Below are positions 16,187-21,611 of a stretch of DNA of 27,815 nucleotides, in pieces. Location: contig CBFIHR010000059.1 of the NCBI GenBank assembly GCA_965662365.1, positions 1-27,815 on the forward strand, given 5' to 3'. Source of the stretch: CAWVWD01 sp965662365. Lineage in GTDB: Bacteria > Bacteroidota > Bacteroidia > Chitinophagales > Saprospiraceae. The notes beneath the pieces were generated by a model that was given only the letters and a program-made list of their open reading frames with translations, had not been told where the DNA came from and did no database searches. The number at the start of each line of letters is the position of its first letter. Position 1 is the stretch's first letter. Position numbers and translations under genes: made by a program.

Positions 16187-17317
16187 TCAGTTATCAAACA
16201 TTAAATTGACGAATGCGTTGTGAATACGTGGCATAAAATAGGTTGATTTTGGAGGCATCACTCCCTCTTTATCTACAATTTGCATAAAATCAGTCGTCGA
16301 AATCGGAGCTAACATAAAGCCGATCGCATGACCTTTGGCTGATTTTATCTTATCCAAAACCCCGTCAATTCCTCTATCGCCACCAATATATTCAATTGCC
16401 TCACTACTTCGGATGTTCTCCATGTTTAAGATATTATTAAATATTTGTTGATTTAATAAAGAGACATCTAACTGCTTTAATCGAGAGCTTTCTTGTTTGA
16501 TTGTCTTTAAATTCCAACGAAGTCTATACCATTGATTATCAAGGACTATTGTCAATTCGTGTTTACGTTGAGGCTTACAAGGTTCGAGTTCAGCCGTGAT
16601 GTGAGCTACTTTTTTCAGTGCTTCAATAAACGCTTCTTTATCAAAATCTTCCTTTACACGAACGACTCGATTGTAATCCGCAATTGTTAATTCATTCGTA
16701 CCAAAGAAAGCACAAAACAAGTAATTATATGGTGAGTTTTCGGGAAGGACTTTGAGGCGATCAAGTGCATAACGATAGTACCTCGACAAAGTAGCCGCAC
16801 GATGATGACCATCTGCGATGTAGGCTTTTTCTATTTTATCTTTGAATAATTGTTGGACGTAATTATAATCTTTTTCAAGATGCAGAAACCATATATCGTG
16901 TTCAGCATCTCTGTAGTCAATATGTTGATCAGGTTCTCGTGTTTCGATAATGTGTTTCAAAAAAACATCAATTTCAGCAACCGTCGGATAAGTCAATAAA
17001 ACAGGCTTGATTTGGCCATTTCGTTCTTCAAACAGCTTTACCATTTTTTCCTCTTTTGCTTCTAGTGTTTCTTCATGCTTGATGATATGCTCCTGAATAT
17101 AATCTTGAACATGAGTCGCTGCAATGATTCCGACATGACTATTCTCATTTGTCTGTTGCCGATATACAAATAAGGCTTTTTTATTTAACTTCGTAAAATA
17201 TCCATTTTTATAATAAACAGGATACAGATGCTTTGCTTTAGAAAAAAACAATGCTGGATTAAAAATCCTATCCAAACTTGGTACTGATGCTCGAAAAGGG
17301 TGAATATTCACAACCAA
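16187..17317 (-). CDS. DUF1015-family protein
   Basis: This 376-aa protein is recognised by the DUF1015 hallmark AYIADGHHRAATLSRYYR, the N-terminal PFRASVP segment, and the C-terminal GFMLAPISTTDFMQIVDKEGVMPPKSTYFMP block. The biochemical role is not established. In Bacteroidota the gene commonly follows serC and serA, and here it lies 77 bp downstream of serA on the same strand, suggesting a link to serine metabolism. The first start codons in frame are TTG 17317 and GTG 17311 (MNIHPFRAS); an ATG at 17321 is out of frame. A heptamer repeat array with hairpin potential separates it from serA. Confidence 0.85.
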   Translation of the reverse strand: MVVNIHPFRASVPSLDRIFNPALFFSKAKHLYPVYYKNGYFTKLNKKALFVYRQQTNENSHVGIIAATHVQDYIQEHIIKHEETLEAKEEKMVKLFEERNGQIKPVLLTYPTVAEIDVFLKHIIETREPDQHIDYRDAEHDIWFLHLEKDYNYVQQLFKDKIEKAYIADGHHRAATLSRYYRYALDRLKVLPENSPYNYLFCAFFGTNELTIADYNRVVRVKEDFDKEAFIEALKKVAHITAELEPCKPQRKHELTIVLDNQWYRLRWNLKTIKQESSRLKQLDVSLLNQQIFNNILNMENIRSSEAIEYIGGDRGIDGVLDKIKSAKGHAIGFMLAPISTTDFMQIVDKEGVMPPKSTYFMPRIHNAFVNLMFDN

Positions 17318-17322
17318 TCATT

Positions 17323-17390
17323 AGGTGTGAGGTATAAGGTGTAAGGTGTAAAACACGTTACACTTCACACTTCACACCTCACACTTATAC
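17323..17390. repeat. Inverted arrays of a heptamer repeat (GTGTRAG / TCACACY)
   Basis: GTGTGAG, GTATAAG, GTGTAAG and GTGTAA (17325-17351) run at period 7. They are answered by TTACACT, TCACACT, TCACACC and TCACACT (17358-17385) in inverted orientation, so the 68 bp can fold into an imperfect hairpin with arms of ~28 bp. It lies between the serA stop and the DUF1015 start. Confidence 0.85.
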
Positions 17391-17393
17391 TTA

Positions 17394-18359
17394 TTAAAAT
17401 CCTTCTTCTCCAAAAAATTCAATCACTTTATCCGCTAACTTTAAACCAATTTTGCGTTGTGCTTCCAATGTTGCTGCACCTAAATGTGGTGAAACTGAAA
17501 TTTTCGGATGATTCAACAAAGCTCCGTCTGGCGAAGGCTCGTTCATAAAAACATCAATCCCCGCTCCGGCAACTTTTCCGTCTTCCAAAGCTGCTAATAA
17601 TGCTTTTTCGTCCACAGTTCCTCCTTTTGATGCATTGATTATAATCACGCCATCTTTCATCATTTTGAAAGACTTTTCGGTAAGCAACGGTTTGCCGATA
17701 TAAGGAACATTGATAGAAATGACGTCGGCTTTTGCCAAGGCTTCTTCAAGCGAACTCATCTGCAAATTGATTGTCAAAGACATATTTGGTAAATTAAAAA
17801 TGTCAAGTTCTAACTTAACACTTTCGAAAGCATAATCCACCGGAATCACTTCCATACCAAAACCAATCGCAATACGAGCGACTTGTTGTCCGACTGTACC
17901 AAAACCAAGAATAGCTATTTTTTTAGCTTTCAATTCGAAACCATTAGAAAAAGTACGTTTCAAGGCTTTGAAAGCCGTATTTCCACGCTCGGGCATTTCT
18001 CTATTCGATAAATGCAAGTTACGAGCAATACTCAATAGGTGACCAAAAACTAACTCCGCCACCGAATCCGCAGAGGCTGTAGGCGTTGTAATGACTTTAA
18101 TCCCCTTGCTTTCAGCATGCTCCACATCAATATTGTCGTAACCTAACCCTGCCCGAACAATCATCTTTAAACCTGGACATTTATCAATTAGATTTTTACG
18201 AATTTTCGTATCACTTCTTACAATAATAACGTCATAATCTGGCAACACATTTGGTAAATCCTCCTGTGCTACTTTTATCACATCTACTTCGTATCCTGCC
18301 TCTTCTAATAGCAATTTGCCATCATCATGCAATCCATCATTCGCTAATATTCTTATCAT
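17394..18359 (-). CDS. serA: D-3-phosphoglycerate dehydrogenase (short type)
   Basis: This 321-aa D-2-hydroxyacid dehydrogenase lacks a C-terminal ACT domain. The Rossmann motif LGFGTVGQQ lies at 151-159. Glu274 (NEP) and His292 (SPHLGA) supply the catalytic pair, and the N-terminal VRAGLGYDNIDVE and TPTASADSVAEL segments fit phosphoglycerate dehydrogenase. Where most relatives have Arg in the NxARGGxVDE motif, this protein has Lys245 (NASKGGTVDE). It catalyses the first committed step of serine synthesis, NAD-linked oxidation of 3-phosphoglycerate. The DUF1015 gene downstream supports the assignment, as this pair is typical of the phylum; serC, often upstream, is absent here. Confidence 0.85.
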   Translation of the reverse strand: MIRILANDGLHDDGKLLLEEAGYEVDVIKVAQEDLPNVLPDYDVIIVRSDTKIRKNLIDKCPGLKMIVRAGLGYDNIDVEHAESKGIKVITTPTASADSVAELVFGHLLSIARNLHLSNREMPERGNTAFKALKRTFSNGFELKAKKIAILGFGTVGQQVARIAIGFGMEVIPVDYAFESVKLELDIFNLPNMSLTINLQMSSLEEALAKADVISINVPYIGKPLLTEKSFKMMKDGVIIINASKGGTVDEKALLAALEDGKVAGAGIDVFMNEPSPDGALLNHPKISVSPHLGAATLEAQRKIGLKLADKVIEFFGEEGF

Positions 18360-18490
18360 GTCTTAAGCTTTTTGTTCTATTAAAATTCTTCCGACACGCA
18401 AGTTAAAATAAAAGTTAAGGATTTGATAATTTTTGATTTTAGAATGAATTGATTGTTTAGAAATAATAATCATTATCATCATTTTTTACA

Positions 18491-18865
18491 CTAAAATACC
18501 CATTCTACAACGACCGTCACTATCGCAATAATAATTGCCATCAAAACAGCCGTCCAAAACGATTTTATACTAAATTTTGATAAAAACCGACTGGCTAATT
18601 GAATAATGAACGCATCAATAATAAAACTAAAAAATCCTAATGAGAGAAAATTAATCGGTGTGGCAAACCAATCTAAAATAGCTCCAAGTGTCTTGTTCAA
18701 AATCACAATCGCTACCGATAAAATAAACGTATTCCCGATACTTCCCGTTTTCACGTCTTCTTTCAGGAAGTAAGCTGCTGCAAATACGCCTAACATGATT
18801 ACAAGCACTTGTGATAAAAATCCACCATTTCCACTCGCTAACGCCATGTCGTTTAGAAAAAACAT
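18491..18865 (-). CDS. Small four-helix membrane protein, phage-holin-4-like (PF04020-type)
   Basis: This protein of 118-124 residues has four hydrophobic segments. The pattern FATPINFLSLGFFSFIIDAF then SFWTAVLMAIIIAIVTVVVEWVF resembles the 'mycobacterial 4 TM phage holin' superfamily, which is widespread on bacterial chromosomes and is not itself evidence of a prophage. Start is ATG 18865 (MFFLND) or ATG 18847 (MALASG). The function of these proteins is unknown. It lies downstream of a Gfo/Idh/MocA gene on the same strand with a 60-bp gap, so co-transcription is possible. Confidence 0.75.
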   Translation of the reverse strand: MFFLNDMALASGNGGFLSQVLVIMLGVFAAAYFLKEDVKTGSIGNTFILSVAIVILNKTLGAILDWFATPINFLSLGFFSFIIDAFIIQLASRFLSKFSIKSFWTAVLMAIIIAIVTVVVEWVF

Positions 18866-18925
18866 TTATGTTATTTTTTTATCATTAATTGATAAATATT
18901 GCATTTTCATAAAAATACATATCGC

Positions 18926-20074
18926 CTATAACGCCACCCAAGCAGCACCTTTTTCATTCGATTCTACCAATTTTCCGATAAACTCCATTCCACGGACACC
19001 ATCAGAAACCGTCGGAAAATCAGCGTAAAGCGGATTGACTTCCTCACCTTTCAATCGTGCTTGAATACAGAAAGCAACGTTGCGATAAATATTAGCGAAA
19101 GCCTCCAAGTAACCTTCTGGATGACCAGCCGGAATCCGTGAATGTGCATTTGCTTCAGGAGACAATTCGCCAACACCAGTTCTATAAATCTGTGTCGGTT
19201 TATCCATCCATTTAACCAAAAGCGTATTCGGTTCCATTTGACGCCACTGCAAACCGCCTTTTGTACCATACACCCGAATATTCAAATCGTTCTCCTCTCC
19301 TACCGAAATCTGTGAAGCGTGTAAAATTCCCTTTGCCCCGCCTTCAAACCGTAGTAAAACATTACCGTCATCATCCAACAATCGACCATTGACGAAAGTC
19401 GTCAAATCAGCACATAATTCCTTGATTTTCAAACCAGTTATATATTCCGCTAAGTTTTCGGCATGTGAGCCAATATCGCCCATACAGCCACTTGCACCAG
19501 ATTTTGTTGGGTCAGTTCGCCAAGCTGCTTGTTTTTGTCCGCTATCTTCAATCTTTGTCGCCAACCAGCCTTGCGGATATTCGACCACAACTTTACGAAT
19601 CGTCCCGATTTCACCATTTTTAATCATTGCTTTTGCCTGCTTGACCATCGGATAACCAGTATAATTGTGCGTCAAAGCGAAGATTAATCCTGTTTCTTCG
19701 ACGAGTTTTTCCAATTCTTTGGCTTCCGCCAACGTGAAGGTAACAGGCTTGTCACAGACGACATGAAAGCCATTTTCCAAAGCCATTTTTGCAGGAGCAA
19801 AATGTACATGATTTGGTGTAACAATAGAAACGACATCCATTCGGACATCTTCCGGAAGTTTTTTTTCAGTTTCAATCATTTCTGCAAAAGAGCCATACGC
19901 TCGTTCGGGAGCGATAAAAAAGTCTGCTGCCGATGCTTTTGATTTTTCGGGGTTGCTACTAAACGCTCCACAAACTAATTCGATCTGTCCATCTAAAGCA
20001 GCTGCCATACGATGAACACCTCCAATAAACGCACCTCGACCGCCGCCGACCATTCCCATTCTGATTTTTCGCAT
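18926..20074 (-). CDS. Gfo/Idh/MocA-family NAD(P)-dependent oxidoreductase
   Basis: This 382-aa protein has an N-terminal Rossmann domain (MVGGGRGAFIGGVH, residues 8-21), then the family motif VVCDKPVTFTLAEAKEL with the catalytic Lys109 of the (E/D)KP triad. The C-terminal substrate domain contains GCMGDIGSHAENL, where Asp200 and His204 match the DxxxH catalytic residues. Members oxidise or reduce sugars, inositols or their derivatives. The substrate is not identifiable, and no sugar-metabolism neighbours help. ATG 20074 is a clear start (MRKIRMGMVGGG). Confidence 0.88.
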   Translation of the reverse strand: MRKIRMGMVGGGRGAFIGGVHRMAAALDGQIELVCGAFSSNPEKSKASAADFFIAPERAYGSFAEMIETEKKLPEDVRMDVVSIVTPNHVHFAPAKMALENGFHVVCDKPVTFTLAEAKELEKLVEETGLIFALTHNYTGYPMVKQAKAMIKNGEIGTIRKVVVEYPQGWLATKIEDSGQKQAAWRTDPTKSGASGCMGDIGSHAENLAEYITGLKIKELCADLTTFVNGRLLDDDGNVLLRFEGGAKGILHASQISVGEENDLNIRVYGTKGGLQWRQMEPNTLLVKWMDKPTQIYRTGVGELSPEANAHSRIPAGHPEGYLEAFANIYRNVAFCIQARLKGEEVNPLYADFPTVSDGVRGMEFIGKLVESNEKGAAWVAL

Positions 20075-20410
20075 AGTTTTTAATTATTAATATCTGAAAT
20101 AAGTTGATCAAGTACCTAATTGCGTAAAGTTTATAAAAATTAGCGATAATTATTAGACTTTGTATCGAAATTTTCTTCAGACTAAGGTTTCTACAGTTCT
20201 AATAATCGAAAATGAAGGTAACTTTCCATTAATCTACTGGGTTAATATTATTTATTTGGTATTGTATTAAAAAGTCAAGAAAGCAATTAATAAAATATAT
20301 AAAATATTGATTACTAGTTCAATTTAATCATTGAAACAAACTCATCTTCTATTTTTTAACGGTCTTGATATAGCTTAAAACTGAGCTATTTTAAATATTC
20401 GCATACTACC
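20075..20410. other. Intergenic region, nothing recognised
   Basis: About 336 bp of AT-rich sequence between the Gfo/Idh/MocA start and the terminator of the upstream small gene. It must hold the oxidoreductase promoter, but I see no exact TAnnTTTG box and no ORF or RNA structure. Confidence 0.5.
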
Positions 20411-20449
20411 AAAAACAAGAAAGGTGATACTTCCAAAGAAATATCACCT
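20411..20449 (-). terminator. Terminator of the 111-aa gene, AGGTGATA/TATCACCT hairpin
   Basis: AGGTGATA (20422-20429) and TATCACCT (20442-20449) form the stem. On the minus strand it is followed by TTCTTGTTTTTGG. It lies ~26 bp beyond the stop at 20475 and shares stem sequence with the hairpin in the purF leader. Confidence 0.75.
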
Positions 20450-20474
20450 CTCCCGATAAATTTGTGCCTAACGA

Positions 20475-20810
20475 TCAAGCGAACCATAATTTCATTATAT
20501 TGTGTTGTCCATTGAAGTCACAATCTGCAATATAATAGTCATTAGTTACTTCTGTAACCGTTACAGTCATAACATCTCCTACTTTGATGCCGATAGGTGC
20601 TGTATGATCACTGACATCTTCTAAGATTAAGTTATACTGTGTATCGTTTATCCAAACGATTTTTGAAGTTAATGTCAAATTGAAACCAATGTGATCAATT
20701 TGAACATCATTTTGACGAACAATAATGATATCTTTATCATCTTTGCTTACGAAGTTTCCTTGTAATTTTTCGGCAAGGTTTCCGGTGCTTAAGTTTGCGA
20801 ATCTTTGCAT
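20475..20810 (-). CDS. Small cytosolic protein of unknown function
   Basis: This 111-aa protein starts at ATG 20810 and has no signal peptide or membrane segment. Hydrophobic residues alternate through most of its length (DIIIVRQNDVQIDHIGFNLTLTSKIVW, YNLILEDVSD, VMTVTVTEVTNDYYIADCDF), which suggests a small beta-barrel, perhaps OB- or SH3-like. It has one Cys and ends NIMKLWFA. I do not recognise the family. It is monocistronic, with a dyad operator-like site 46 bp upstream and a terminator downstream. Confidence 0.65.
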   Translation of the reverse strand: MQRFANLSTGNLAEKLQGNFVSKDDKDIIIVRQNDVQIDHIGFNLTLTSKIVWINDTQYNLILEDVSDHTAPIGIKVGDVMTVTVTEVTNDYYIADCDFNGQHNIMKLWFA

Positions 20811-20855
20811 GGCTACTTTAAATTGAGGATTTAATAAAAGTTTTATCTTGGCTTA

Positions 20856-20871
20856 TACTTAGTTCTAAGTA
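20856..20871. promoter_or_regulatory. Operator-like dyad TACTTAG-TT-CTAAGTA
   Basis: Perfect 7-bp arms with a 2-bp spacer lie 46 bp upstream of ATG 20810, in the probable promoter region of the 111-aa gene. This size and spacing suit a dimeric regulator, but none can be named. Confidence 0.4.
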
Positions 20872-21050
20872 CTGCTTTCCTAACGAAGTTAAAAAGCATT
20901 TTGTGACGGTCAAATGAGGATTTTTTTCAAAAAGCTTTAAAAAAAATTGAACTTTAACTACTTAACAAATTGCCTTTCTAAAAAGTGAGGCATCAGTTAT
21001 AAAAATTTGTCTTTTAGCTGATTATATAATGCAACGAAATTAATATACAA

Positions 21051-21221
21051 ATGTTTAAACGAATACTTTTTCTACTACTTTGCTTCTTTCTTATAGTCGC
21101 CTGTAAGTCTCGAAAATCACAGACAGAACCCAAAAAAAGTGAAAATTCGCTAAATTTTAACACTTTTGATGATGGTCGAGATTCTACTGCCGATGTTTTT
21201 AGCTCAATCTACGAAATCTGA
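21051..21221 (+). CDS. Small lipoprotein (56 aa)
   Basis: ATG 21051 opens a 56-aa ORF with a classic lipoprotein signal: basic N-terminus MFKR, the hydrophobic run ILFLLLCFFLIV, then a lipobox ending in VAC with Cys18 as the lipidation site. The mature part is short and hydrophilic (KSRKSQTEPKKSENS...DDGRDSTADVF) and ends at the TGA at 21219-21221. No family is recognised. It may be a complete short lipoprotein or the front of a longer gene decayed together with the ATPase remnant that follows. Confidence 0.6.
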   Translation: MFKRILFLLLCFFLIVACKSRKSQTEPKKSENSLNFNTFDDGRDSTADVFSSIYEI

Positions 21222-21276
21222 ACTACACCCGAAACATAGAACATTATACTTAAAAGCAAGACTTTCACTACCTTAA

Positions 21277-21579
21277 TCGAAAAATGTCAATCTTGACCGT
21301 TATCAGATCGCCCCAATTTATACGATAATCGGTGGTATTTCACATTATTTAAAAGAATTTGAAAACGGAAAAAATACGGTACCAAATATTGATAATATCT
21401 GTTTTTCAGAAGCAGTTTTATTACGGGACGAATTTGATAATTTGTATCATGCTTTATTTGAAAAGGCAGAAAGTAACATTGCGATTATTCGAGCATTAGA
21501 CAAAAAGTACCTGCCCCGAAACCTCGGTGGGAAAGGCTTAACACAGAAGGAAATTATTCAAGTTTCTAAATTAGCCTAA
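21277..21579 (+). pseudogene. Remnant of an archaeal-type AAA ATPase (PF01637-like), C-terminal part
   Basis: The frame from 21277 to TAA 21577 encodes ~100 residues: IAPIYTIIGGISHYLKEF, NIDNICFSEAVLLRDEFDNLYHALFEKAE and GLTQKEIIQVSKL. These match the post-ATPase segment of the Bacteroidota DUF234-type AAA proteins (GGxPxYL, NI...F...LRxEFxxLxxxLF, LTxxEI). No Walker A/B part and no proper start codon remain, and the frame stops in the winged-helix region, so this is a decayed fragment. Between KKY and KGLT, which adjoin in relatives, lie exactly 21 nt belonging to the mini-repeat. Confidence 0.65.
21509..21531 (+). repeat. Coding mini-repeat, copy in the ATPase remnant
   Basis: ACCTGCCCCGAAACCTCGG plus TGGG differs from the exact 18-nt core by one T-to-C change. 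It is read in frame as LPRNLGG and interrupts an otherwise family-like sequence. Confidence 0.8.
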
Positions 21580-21611
21580 GGTGATAGCGTTGAATTTACC
21601 ACACACCACAT

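Noticed and set aside
18491..18865. Prophage remnant, because of the holin-like protein
   Set aside because: Proteins of this four-helix family are common on bacterial chromosomes and no other phage gene is present.
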